Source of the DNA: Chloroflexota bacterium
Lineage (GTDB): Bacteria; Chloroflexota; Anaerolineae; UBA1429
Length of the DNA stretch: 5,522 nt
Reading direction: 5' to 3'
Assembly: GCA_012513725.1 (NCBI GenBank)
Contig: JAAZBQ010000580.1
Location: 1-5,522 of the forward strand
In this document: in pieces, positions 1-5,522 of the stretch
How positions within the stretch are numbered: position 1 is the first letter of the stretch
Layout of the letters: every line of letters starts with the position of its first letter
Program-made: the position numbers and the translations under genes
The notes under the pieces: model-generated
Databases searched by the model: none
What the model saw: the letters and a program-made list of their open reading frames with translations, nothing else
What the model was told of the DNA's origin: nothing

Positions 1-1
1 C

Positions 2-1501
2 CATCACCACGTGGCGCCGCCCGCCGAGCGCCCGCCGAGCGTCCTGTGCTCGTGGTACTATTACGGCCCCTACTTTTCCGAGGCCGATTTCCACGAGGAC
101 CTCGACTACCTGGAGCGCGACCGCCTGCCCTTTGACGTCTTCCTGATCGACGAGTGCTGGGACATGCACTGGGGCGACTGGGTGGGCAACGACCGCTGGC
201 CCAGCGGCATGCGCGCCGCCGCCGAGCGCATCCGCGCCCTCGGCTATCGGCCCGGCATCTGGACCTGCCCCTACCTGGCCAAGGCGGATTCTGAGTTGGC
301 CGTGGAGCACCCCGAGTGGCTGCTCCGGCTGCGGGATGGCTCGCTGGTCATCTTCCCCATGAACGGCCCCAACTATGTGCTGGACCCCACCTTCCCCGGC
401 GTCTGCGCGTTCATCGAGGCGCTCTACCGCCGGCTCACCGAGGACTGGGGCTACACCTACCACAAGCTGGATTTCTTGCGGGCGGTGTTCATGCACCGCG
501 ACGCCGCCTTTTATGATCGCTCGGCCACCCGGCTGGAGGCCTACCGCCGGGGGCTGGAGGCGGTGCGTCGCGGCATCGGCCCGAGCGCCTACCTCTCGGT
601 GTGCGGCGGGCACTATGGCGGCTCACTGGGCCTGGCCGATTCCCAGCGCTCCGGCAGCGACGTGACCGCCATTTGGGACGAGCCGCCGGCCTTGCCCAAG
701 CTCAAGCAGAACATCCACCGCACCTGGATGAGCCGGCTCTGGCACGTGGACCCCGACGCGATGATGGTGCGTCGGCGCGAGGAGCCGATCGACGTGCCCA
801 GCCACAGCAGGCTGAGCCTGGGCCTCTTTACCGATGCCGAGGCCCGCACCATCGCCGTGAACCAGTACGTCGGCGGCGGGATGGTCTGCTTTACGGAAAA
901 GTTCTGCGAGATGGACTCCGACCGCAAGGCGCTGTACCGCCACGTGATCCCCTCGGTGAACGCGCCCTCCCGGTCGTTGGATTACTTTGCGCCGCGCTGC
1001 CCCTCGCTCCTGCGCACGCTGGTGCAGCCCGTTTCGCCGGACCTGGCGCCGTGGGTTACCGTCGCCGTGTGCAACTGGGATGACGAGCCCCGGGAGCGCA
1101 CGCTGGTGCTCTCGGACCAGGTACTCGAAGACCTGGCGGGCGAGCGGTTCCTGGCTTACGAGTTCTTTTCCCAGCGGCTCCTCGGCGTCTTCGGGAGGGG
1201 TGAGGCCGCGCCGCTCGGGACACTGCCGGCCCACGGCAGTGCCGTGGTCAAGGTGCTGCCCTGGGACGGCCACACGCCGGCGCTCCTGGCCACCGACCTG
1301 CACTTTTCCATGGGCGGGGTGGAGGTGGCTGCCTGCCGCGCGGAGGATGACGCACTCCGAGGTCGATTGGAGACCGGCTGGCGTTACCCCGTCTCGGTGA
1401 CGGCCGTCTTTCCCGGAGGGGCCGATGGCGAGGCCCAGACCGCCAGCGTGACGGTGCCCCCGGGGGAGCGCGAGTTCGCCATCCGGCGGCCGGCGGGCTG
1501 A
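2..1501 (+). CDS. GH36-family alpha-galactosidase (melibiase-like), 5'-truncated by the window edge
   Basis: This enzyme likely hydrolyses terminal alpha-galactosides by the retaining mechanism of clan GH-D. Residues are numbered from the in-frame GTG at position 11. Visible family motifs are CSWYYY at 13-18, LIDECWD at 45-51 followed by GDW at 55-57, GIWTCPYLA at 82-90, and HKLDFL at 151-156. Asp154 of the KLD motif matches the family nucleophile. RSGSD at 213-217 places Asp217 as the acid/base, and HVDPDAMMVR at 245-254 matches the usual (N)DPD motif. Residues from about 335 to 496 form the C-terminal beta domain. The frame is open back to the first base, and the N-terminal beta-sandwich domain that normally precedes the barrel is missing, so the GTG at 11 is probably not the true start. 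By comparison with the 552-residue Thermotoga enzyme (nucleophile near residue 327), well over 100 residues lie outside the window. No signal peptide can be judged. The stop is TGA at 1499-1501, 15 nt before the next gene. The substrate could be another alpha-galactoside or alpha-GalNAc, because GH36 is not strictly specific. Confidence 0.88.
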   Translation, partial: HHHVAPPAERPPSVLCSWYYYGPYFSEADFHEDLDYLERDRLPFDVFLIDECWDMHWGDWVGNDRWPSGMRAAAERIRALGYRPGIWTCPYLAKADSELAVEHPEWLLRLRDGSLVIFPMNGPNYVLDPTFPGVCAFIEALYRRLTEDWGYTYHKLDFLRAVFMHRDAAFYDRSATRLEAYRRGLEAVRRGIGPSAYLSVCGGHYGGSLGLADSQRSGSDVTAIWDEPPALPKLKQNIHRTWMSRLWHVDPDAMMVRRREEPIDVPSHSRLSLGLFTDAEARTIAVNQYVGGGMVCFTEKFCEMDSDRKALYRHVIPSVNAPSRSLDYFAPRCPSLLRTLVQPVSPDLAPWVTVAVCNWDDEPRERTLVLSDQVLEDLAGERFLAYEFFSQRLLGVFGRGEAAPLGTLPAHGSAVVKVLPWDGHTPALLATDLHFSMGGVEVAACRAEDDALRGRLETGWRYPVSVTAVFPGGADGEAQTASVTVPPGEREFAIRRPAG

Positions 1502-1516
1502 GGGGACGTCGGGCAG

Positions 1517-3526
1517 ATGTGGACGGTGCCACCGGTGCGCGCTGGGGTGGCGGCGAGAGAAGGCGACGCGGCCACGGCCGCCTTGCCCTCGCGCCGCTCC
1601 TGGCTGCTGCCGCTTGCCGCTGGGACGATGCTGGTCGCCGTGCTGGGGCTGGCCTATGGCTACACCCTCGGGCTGCCGCTCTTTCTCGATGACCTAGTGC
1701 ACTTTCGCTGGCTCGAGGGCCGCAGCCTCCTCGACGTGTGGCGCTCGGCCGAGATCATCGGCTACTACCGGCCGCTGACCTTTACGTTGTGGCAGGTGCT
1801 GCGCCGGATCCAGGGCTGGTACCATCCCGCCATCCTCCACGCCGTGAACCTCCTCCTCCACGGGGCGAACGCCCTCCTCCTGATGGCCTTGTTGTGGCGG
1901 CGGGGCGGCGAGGGCGCCCGGCTGGTGGGCTGGACGGCAGGGGCGCTGTTCCTCCTCTTTCCCTTTTCCTACCAGGCCGTGCCCTGGGTGGGGTCGCTCT
2001 CGCACATCCTGGCGACGTCGCTGACCCTCGGCGCGCTGTACGCGGCCCTGTGTGGCCGACGCACACTCGCGCTGGTCATGGCCGTACTGGCTCCGTTTGC
2101 CCACGAGACGGGGGTGCTGGTGGCGCCCCTCCTGGCGCTCTGGATGCTGACGGCGGAGGGCGAGCGGCCCCCGTGGCGGGCAGTCCTCCGCGACACGGCT
2201 CCCTACTGGGCCGTCGCGGTCGGGGGGCTGGCGGTCTGGCTCCTGGCGCCCAAGGACGTCGGCGAGACCTGGATCCTGAACCTCGAGAGCCGCTGGCAGA
2301 ACGCCGCCTATTTCGCCCAGGGGCTGGCCTTCCCGGTCGCCCCGCTGGCGCGGACGGTCATGGCGCGGTCCGCGCGGCTGAACGACCTGCAGGCCATCGC
2401 CGTGGTGGCGGCGCCGGCGGTGGCGCTGTGGGCCGCGCTTCTGTGGCGGGCCGGCCGCGCGCGGGACGTGGCGCTGGCCCTGGGCTGGTACGCGGTGGCC
2501 ATCGGACCGGCCTGGCTGGTACTGGGTTTCGCCTATGTGGTGGACGGGCCCCGGCTGATGTACGGCGCCTCGGCGGGTGCCGCGCTCCTGTGGGCCGCTC
2601 CGCTGGGGTTGCTGGCGGAACGCCGCCGGGCGCGGCGCGCGCTGGGGGCGGCCGGGGTAGTGGCCGTGCTGGCCGGAGCGTACGTCGGCGGGCGGTTCTT
2701 GCACTCGCGGGCGGATCTCTACCGCCAGATGGGCCACGCCGTGGAGGGCCTCGTCCGCGCGGCGGAAGGCGTGCCCGCAGGCGGGCGGTTGGTCGTGCTG
2801 AACGCCCCCTGGTGGATCGCCCCGCAGGAGACGGCCTTTGCCCTGGGCCACGAGGGGGTGACCCTGGTGCCGCCCTACACCTCCACCGGCGACCTCCTGT
2901 GGTTGCACACGGGGGTGGAGCGCGAGGTGCAGGCTCTCATCGTCCCCGCCCTGCGGCAGGACTGGCGGTACTGGTACACGTGCGACGGCGTCGAGGTGGG
3001 TCCGGAGGATCTGGCCGAGGGGCTGCGCCGGGCCGATGCCGTGGCGCTGGTGGACTATGGCGGGCGAGACATCCGGGTGCAGGAGGTCGGTGCCCGGCTG
3101 CCGGAGGCCGCAGAGGAGTCGGGCTGGCTTGCCGAGTACGGCGGCGTGCGCCTGGCCGACGTCCGGGTCGAGGGAGCGCCCGAAGGACTGCGGGTGGAGC
3201 TCGTGTGGTCCTGCTCGCGCCCGCCGGAGGAGGACCTTACCGTGTTCCTCCATGTCGTCGACGGGGCGGGCGTCCTCGTCGGGCAGCGCGACGGCTATCC
3301 CCTGGCGGGGGCGTCTCCCCCACGCACCTGGCAGCCCGGCGAGGCCTGGCGCGACGCCCGCTACGTCCCGCTGGAGACCGGCGCCGAGCCGGCGGCACTG
3401 GGGGTGGGGCTCTACCGGGTGGGCGACGGCGCCCGGGTGGAGGGCCGCGACGCGCAGGGCGTGCGCCTCGCAGATGACGCGCTGGTCATGCCCCTGCCGG
3501 TGGCTGCAGCAGAGGCGGTCGAGTAG
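1517..3526 (+). CDS. GT-C superfamily integral membrane glycosyltransferase (GT39/TMTC-like core) with C-terminal extracytoplasmic domains
   Basis: The 669-residue polytopic protein probably transfers a sugar from a lipid-linked donor on the outer face of the membrane. A short polar N-terminus (1-28) precedes a first membrane segment at about 29-49. The acidic pair typical of the first GT-C loop follows: FLDDL at 57-61, Asp58-Asp59. YYRPL at 83-87 and HAVNLLLH at 108-115 are typical of TMTC/PMT-like enzymes, and AHETGV at 195-200 resembles their K/H-E-x-(x)V loop. Hydrophobic stretches continue to about residue 391, giving roughly 10-12 membrane spans. Residues 395-540 look globular. Residues 543-645 look like a beta-sandwich (DLTVFLHVVD at 573-582, TWQPGEAWRD at 604-613), a tail I know from Chloroflexota glycosyltransferases. 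The ATG at 1517 has a G-rich GAGGGG at 1500-1505 about 11 nt upstream, overlapping the end of the previous gene. The 15-nt gap suggests an operon with the GH36 gene. The acceptor is unknown; protein, glycan or lipid are all possible. Confidence 0.8.
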   Translation: MWTVPPVRAGVAAREGDAATAALPSRRSWLLPLAAGTMLVAVLGLAYGYTLGLPLFLDDLVHFRWLEGRSLLDVWRSAEIIGYYRPLTFTLWQVLRRIQGWYHPAILHAVNLLLHGANALLLMALLWRRGGEGARLVGWTAGALFLLFPFSYQAVPWVGSLSHILATSLTLGALYAALCGRRTLALVMAVLAPFAHETGVLVAPLLALWMLTAEGERPPWRAVLRDTAPYWAVAVGGLAVWLLAPKDVGETWILNLESRWQNAAYFAQGLAFPVAPLARTVMARSARLNDLQAIAVVAAPAVALWAALLWRAGRARDVALALGWYAVAIGPAWLVLGFAYVVDGPRLMYGASAGAALLWAAPLGLLAERRRARRALGAAGVVAVLAGAYVGGRFLHSRADLYRQMGHAVEGLVRAAEGVPAGGRLVVLNAPWWIAPQETAFALGHEGVTLVPPYTSTGDLLWLHTGVEREVQALIVPALRQDWRYWYTCDGVEVGPEDLAEGLRRADAVALVDYGGRDIRVQEVGARLPEAAEESGWLAEYGGVRLADVRVEGAPEGLRVELVWSCSRPPEEDLTVFLHVVDGAGVLVGQRDGYPLAGASPPRTWQPGEAWRDARYVPLETGAEPAALGVGLYRVGDGARVEGRDAQGVRLADDALVMPLPVAAAEAVE

Positions 3527-3534
3527 TCGCTGGG

Positions 3535-4077
3535 TCAGCCCTCGGTGAGCAGTCGGACGATCGTGGCGGGCACGGCATCGCGGTTGTCGGCGTTCAGGAG
3601 CACGAGATCCTGGGCCAGGCCGGCCAGGTGGCGCTGCAGGTCGGCCACGAACCGGTCGCGCACCACGATGATGGCGTTGGCCGCCTCCGCCCCGTAGAGC
3701 GCCCCGAGCGCCGGCGCATAGCCGGCCTGCTTTTCGAGCTCCAGCCGGCCGATCTCATCCATCCACACGGCGTCCAGCGGTTCGTCGAGGGCCGTCAGGA
3801 GGATGCCCAGGCTCCAGGTGAGGGCGTCGGGATCAAAGCGGTACTCGCCGACGGTGTTGTCGGGGGCGTCGGGCGCCCGTTCGGCCAGGGGGCGGGTTTC
3901 GCCCTCGGCCAGGTCCAGGACGTCGATGCCGACCTTGTGGCCGGCGGGGTCATAGCGGGCGGGGGCCAGGATGCCCCCGATCTGCAGGCCCCCGGCGCGG
4001 GCGCGCTCTGCGGCGCGCCAGGCGGCCGTCGTCTTGCCCGCCCCGCGGGCCGCGCTGAGCAGGATGATGCGGGTCAT
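3535..4077 (-). CDS. THEP1-type P-loop nucleoside-triphosphatase (NTPase_1 family)
   Basis: The 180-residue soluble protein matches the usual length of the THEP1 family (about 180 residues), whose members hydrolyse NTPs and whose physiological role is unclear. The Walker A region is AARGAGKTT at 9-17, with Lys15 and Thr16 as phosphate ligands. Walker B is VWMDEIGRLEL at 104-114, with Asp107-Glu108; the DEIGxLEL form is characteristic of the family. GGILAP at 34-39 followed by GHKVGIDVLDL at 46-56 matches the family's second beta hairpin. The first glycine of the Walker A consensus is replaced by Ala9. The start at 4077 is chosen because it puts the beta strand and P-loop at the N-terminus and has GCGAGG (4082-4087, minus strand) 4 nt upstream. 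The in-frame ATG at 4161 would add 28 residues that resemble no family member and would span the promoter. The gene is convergent with the glycosyltransferase (8 nt between stop codons) and divergent from the lipoprotein. Family assignment is firm; the cellular role is unknown. Confidence 0.85.
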   Translation of the reverse strand: MTRIILLSAARGAGKTTAAWRAAERARAGGLQIGGILAPARYDPAGHKVGIDVLDLAEGETRPLAERAPDAPDNTVGEYRFDPDALTWSLGILLTALDEPLDAVWMDEIGRLELEKQAGYAPALGALYGAEAANAIIVVRDRFVADLQRHLAGLAQDLVLLNADNRDAVPATIVRLLTEG

Positions 4078-4085
4078 GGCGCCTC

Positions 4086-4141
4086 GCTCTGTGGGGTGTG
4101 TCCATTGGCTCGTACGCGGTGAATATACCGCCCCACAGAGC
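4086..4141. repeat. 11-bp perfect inverted repeat bracketing the NTPase promoter; candidate operator pair
   Basis: GCTCTGTGGGG at 4086-4096 is the exact reverse complement of CCCCACAGAGC at 4131-4141, with 34 nt between them. The arms lie about 45 bp apart centre to centre. The right arm sits in the spacer between the -35 and -10 boxes of the predicted NTPase promoter. The left arm lies in the leader, partly overlapping the ribosome-binding region. This could be a pair of operator half-sites for a regulator, or an mRNA/DNA fold. The repeat is directly visible; the regulatory role is inference. Confidence 0.5.
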
Positions 4142-4150
4142 AGACGGCAA
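4122..4150 (-). promoter_or_regulatory. Sigma-70-type promoter for the THEP1-like NTPase
   Basis: Read on the minus strand, TTGCCG (4150-4145) and TATATT (4127-4122) are separated by exactly 17 nt. The -35 box matches TTGACA at 4 of 6 positions and the -10 box matches TATAAT at 5 of 6. The AT-rich hexamer stands out in a GC-rich region. Transcription would begin near 4115, leaving a leader of about 38 nt before the ATG at 4077, which supports that start over the one at 4161. Confidence 0.6.
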
Positions 4151-4375
4151 GGCCGCCGCACCTCCGTCCTCCCCAGTTGGGTCTGCCCTGAGGAACCTTC
4201 CGCGCGCGCGATGCGTCGCTATGGTGTGGGGGAGGCCGCTCCCCAGGAGCGTGCAGGCCGGCCGGCGGCGAGTCGAGTCGGCCGCAGCGCGACCCAGTTC
4301 GGCCTCCTCCGGCACATGTCTTGCGCTCTGAGGTTCTGCCCGATGGCGAGGGCAGTGCCCTCGGGGCTCGTACCG

Positions 4376-4382
4376 AAGGGAG
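4376..4382 (+). promoter_or_regulatory. Shine-Dalgarno that favours a TTG start for the lipoprotein
   Basis: AAGGGAG lies 6 nt before the TTG at 4389-4391 and 18 nt before the next in-frame ATG at 4401-4403. The spacing is good for the TTG and too long for the ATG. The choice adds four residues (MSID) before the positively charged start of the signal peptide and does not affect the mature lipoprotein. Confidence 0.6.
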
Positions 4383-4388
4383 AGAGTC

Positions 4389-5267
4389 TTGTCGATCGAT
4401 ATGCGAATTCGCAGGGGCCTGACCGCCCTCGGGCTGGCGGTACTCCTTGCGGGATGCCTGCCCGCGACGCCCACGCCTCCGCCGGCCACCGCACCGCCCG
4501 AGGCGACGACCGCGCCGACCGTCGAGGCGACCGAGCCGCCGCCCACCGAGGAGGCCCCCTCTCCGACGGCGCCTCCGGCCACCGTGGCGCCGCCAACCGC
4601 CGAGCCTGAACCCACTTCTCCGCCGACGGCCGAGCCCGAGCCCACCGCCCCGCCCGAGGAGGAGGAGGCAGAGCGCATCGCCCTCGCTCCCGGGACGACG
4701 GACACCATCGTGGACGGAGAACTGCCCGCCCGGGGTAGCGCGCGGTACGTCCTCGCCGCCCGAGAGGGCGATCTCCTGGATGTAGAGGTATCGGCGCCCG
4801 AGCCCGGCGTACGACTGGTGATCTATGGGGCAGATGGCGACGTGCTGCGCAGCGGGATGGGCGAGGGTTCCTCTTTCCGCGGCATCCTGCAGAGCACTCA
4901 GGACTATTTGATCACCGTGGACGCCTCCGAGGCGGTGACCCCCTACGCGATGGTCGTGAGCCTCCCCGAGCGCATCGCGTTCGCGCCGGGCGCCACGTCG
5001 GCGATGGTGGATGGCGAGGTAACGCCTCACGAGCGCCATGCCTACGTGGCCGGCCTGAGCGAGGGCCAGACGCTCGAGGTGGAGGTGTCGGCGCCCGAGC
5101 CGGGCGTGCGACTGGTGATCTATGGCGTCGACGGGACGGTGTTGCGCAGCGGGATGGGCGAGGGGATGTCGTTCCTGGGCCCGGTGCCCGTCACGCAGGA
5201 CTATATCGTGGCGGTCTCCGCCGGCGAAGAGGGTGTGGCGTACACCATGACGGTGGGAGCCCGCTAG
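4389..5267 (+). CDS. Lipoprotein with Pro/Thr-rich stalk and two tandem PPC-like beta domains
   Basis: The 292-residue protein is predicted to be exported and lipid-anchored. The N-terminus has Arg6, Arg8 and Arg9, a hydrophobic core at 11-20 and a lipobox L20-A21-G22-C23, so signal peptidase II should cleave before Cys23. Residues 24-94 are a low-complexity stalk rich in Pro, Thr, Ala and Glu, ending in an acidic EEEE run. Two repeats of 99 residues follow without a gap (95-193 and 194-292), about 58% identical by hand count (57 of 99). Each runs from ERIAxAPG through a conserved VEVSAPEPGVRLVIYG core and RSGMGEG to TQDY and a final beta strand. They resemble PPC-like (pre-peptidase C-terminal) domains. 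These are usually non-catalytic beta-sandwich modules on secreted proteins; no enzyme domain is present here, so a binding or structural role at the cell surface is likely. The start is TTG, chosen on Shine-Dalgarno spacing; ATG at 4401 is the alternative. The gene is followed 10 nt later by the tRNA promoter, with no obvious terminator of its own. Confidence 0.82.
   Translation: MSIDMRIRRGLTALGLAVLLAGCLPATPTPPPATAPPEATTAPTVEATEPPPTEEAPSPTAPPATVAPPTAEPEPTSPPTAEPEPTAPPEEEEAERIALAPGTTDTIVDGELPARGSARYVLAAREGDLLDVEVSAPEPGVRLVIYGADGDVLRSGMGEGSSFRGILQSTQDYLITVDASEAVTPYAMVVSLPERIAFAPGATSAMVDGEVTPHERHAYVAGLSEGQTLEVEVSAPEPGVRLVIYGVDGTVLRSGMGEGMSFLGPVPVTQDYIVAVSAGEEGVAYTMTVGAR
4671..5264 (+). repeat. 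Tandem duplication encoding the two PPC-like domains of the lipoprotein
   Basis: Units at 4671-4967 and 4968-5264 are each 297 nt and align in frame without gaps. The core of each unit (4782-4868 and 5079-5165) is identical at 73 of 87 bases by hand count. Several shared codons are not the most GC-rich choice, such as CGA for Arg and TAT for Tyr. This points to an internal duplication, with the core either recent or homogenised by gene conversion, while the flanks have diverged. Confidence 0.8.
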
Positions 5268-5277
5268 GGCCGGTTAT

Positions 5278-5306
5278 TTGTGGGGCCGCGGGGGGTATGG
5301 TACAAT
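5278..5306 (+). promoter_or_regulatory. Sigma-70-type promoter of the tRNA-Ser gene
   Basis: TTGTGG (5278-5283) and TACAAT (5301-5306) are separated by 17 nt. The -10 box matches TATAAT at 5 of 6 positions, and the -35 box keeps the TTG. Transcription would begin near 5313, only about 5 nt before the mature tRNA end. The promoter starts 10 nt after the lipoprotein stop codon, so the tRNA can be expressed independently. Confidence 0.65.
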
Positions 5307-5317
5307 CTGTGCGCCGC

Positions 5318-5407
5318 GGAGAGGTCGCATAGTCCGGCCGAGTGCGCACGATTGGAAATCGTGTATCCCGAGAGGGATCGCGGGTTCAAATCCCGCCCTC
5401 TCCGCCA
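5318..5407 (+). tRNA. tRNA-Ser (anticodon GGA)
   Basis: This 90-nt class II tRNA decodes UCC and UCU serine codons. The acceptor stem GGAGAGG (5318-5324) pairs fully with CCTCTCC (5397-5403), followed by the discriminator G and an encoded CCA (5405-5407). The D stem is GCA/TGC (5327-5329 and 5343-5345). The anticodon stem CACGA/TCGTG (5347-5351 and 5359-5363) encloses the loop TTGGAAA, with anticodon GGA at 5354-5356. A long variable arm of the serine type follows, with ATCCC pairing to GGGAT. The T arm is GCGGG, TTCAAAT, CCCGC (5380-5396). The G discriminator and long variable arm both agree with serine identity. Confidence 0.96.
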
Positions 5408-5412
5408 TATAG

Positions 5413-5446
5413 CCCACCATCAATTGGTAGAATCATTGATGGTGGG
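5413..5446 (+). terminator. Rho-independent terminator of the tRNA-Ser unit
   Basis: CCCACCATCAAT (5413-5424) and ATTGATGGTGGG (5435-5446) form a perfect 12-bp stem with a 10-nt loop. The stem can extend by a G-T and an A-T pair at its base. A short T-rich run (TTTGTTCT, 5447-5454) follows. It begins 5 nt after the tRNA CCA end, the usual arrangement for a single-gene tRNA transcript. The T run is interrupted by G and C, so termination may be incomplete. Confidence 0.75.
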
Positions 5447-5495
5447 TTTGTTCTGTGGTTGCATGGCGGCGTCGAGCGTTTGCATCGGGCGAACC

Positions 5496-5504
5496 TGCTA
5501 TCAT
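5496..5504 (+). promoter_or_regulatory. Possible extended -10 promoter for a gene beyond the right edge
   Basis: TGCTATCAT fits the extended -10 form TGnTATAAT with one mismatch. It lies downstream of the tRNA terminator, where a new transcript would be expected. No good -35 box is present at the normal distance, and the gene it would serve is outside the window, so this remains tentative. Confidence 0.3.
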
Positions 5505-5522
5505 TTCGGGCTTGACCAGCAA

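Larger units (their letters stand above)
4078..4388. other. 311-nt divergent intergenic region between the NTPase and lipoprotein genes
   Basis: The left third (4078-4150) holds the NTPase promoter and its inverted repeat. The remainder carries two compact GC hairpins. One is at 4229-4244: a 6-bp stem GGGGAG/CTCCCC with a GCCG loop. The other is at 4347-4363: a 7-bp stem CGAGGGC/GCCCTCG with an AGT loop, ending 12 nt before the lipoprotein Shine-Dalgarno. A short alternating (CG)5 tract lies at 4201-4210. I found no convincing -35/-10 pair for the lipoprotein on the plus strand. No coding frame here resembles a real gene. Confidence 0.5.

Noticed and set aside
1694..3253. 519-residue minus-strand open frame inside the glycosyltransferase gene
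   Set aside because: Composition is low complexity (Gln, Arg, Gly, Pro, His rich) without motifs, and it lies wholly within a gene with clear family motifs.
1738..3477. 579-residue plus-strand open frame in another frame of the glycosyltransferase
   Set aside because: It is a Gly/Arg/Pro/Ala-rich out-of-frame translation with no domain; stops are simply rare in such GC-rich sequence.
4078..4161. Upstream extension of the NTPase to an ATG at 4161
   Set aside because: The extra 28 residues do not look like the family N-terminus, would run across the predicted promoter, and ignore the well-placed ribosome-binding site before the ATG at 4077.
4201..4210. Alternating (CG)5 tract as a Z-DNA or functional element
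   Set aside because: Ten bases of CG alternation are expected by chance in such GC-rich sequence.
3971..4609. Long plus-strand open frame overlapping the NTPase, the intergenic region and the lipoprotein start
   Set aside because: It is Arg/Ala/Pro-rich with no recognisable domain and overlaps two well-supported genes. It is an artefact of high GC content.
4447..4785. Arg/Pro-rich open frame across the lipoprotein stalk
   Set aside because: It is an out-of-frame reading of the repetitive Pro/Thr stalk codons with no start context or family resemblance.
5408..5460. Possible integration (att) site or tRNA fragment just after tRNA-Ser
   Set aside because: GGTAGAATC only loosely resembles a D arm, there is no repeat of the tRNA 3' end and no integrase. 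The stem and T run are explained by a terminator.
5433..5522. Open minus-strand frame of about 29 codons entering from the right edge
   Set aside because: It is too short to judge, has no recognisable motif, and its stop lies inside the terminator hairpin. A second minus frame is equally open.

Overview
The window is GC-rich bacterial chromosome with a strong third-position G/C bias in its genes. The best guess at the host is a member of Chloroflexota (Anaerolineae-like). The reasons are a GT-C membrane glycosyltransferase with a soluble beta-rich tail, and a lipoprotein with a Pro/Thr-rich stalk carrying repeated PPC-like domains, a style I associate with that phylum. This is family-level recognition and not a database result.

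Layout from left to right. (1) Positions 2-1501, + strand: the 3' part of a GH36-type alpha-galactosidase whose N-terminal domain lies before the window. (2) Positions 1517-3526, + strand: a polytopic GT-C-like glycosyltransferase, 15 nt downstream and probably co-transcribed. (3) Positions 3535-4077, - strand: a THEP1-type P-loop NTPase, convergent with the previous gene across only 8 nt. (4) Positions 4078-4388: a 311-nt divergent intergenic region. It holds a promoter for the NTPase, an 11-bp inverted repeat around that promoter, two short GC hairpins and a clear Shine-Dalgarno for the next gene. (5) Positions 4389-5267, + strand: a lipoprotein with two tandem PPC-like beta domains. (6) Positions 5278-5446, + strand: a self-contained tRNA-Ser(GGA) unit with its own promoter, an encoded CCA end and an intrinsic terminator. 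(7) Positions 5447-5522: no gene, only a possible extended -10 near the right edge.

The genes do not form an obvious single pathway. The glycosidase and glycosyltransferase may share a transcript and a carbohydrate theme. The NTPase, lipoprotein and tRNA look like separate transcription units. I saw no mobile element, CRISPR array, phage gene or defence cassette, and no convincing sign of an undescribed system. The most interesting items are the dyad around the NTPase promoter and the recent internal duplication in the lipoprotein.
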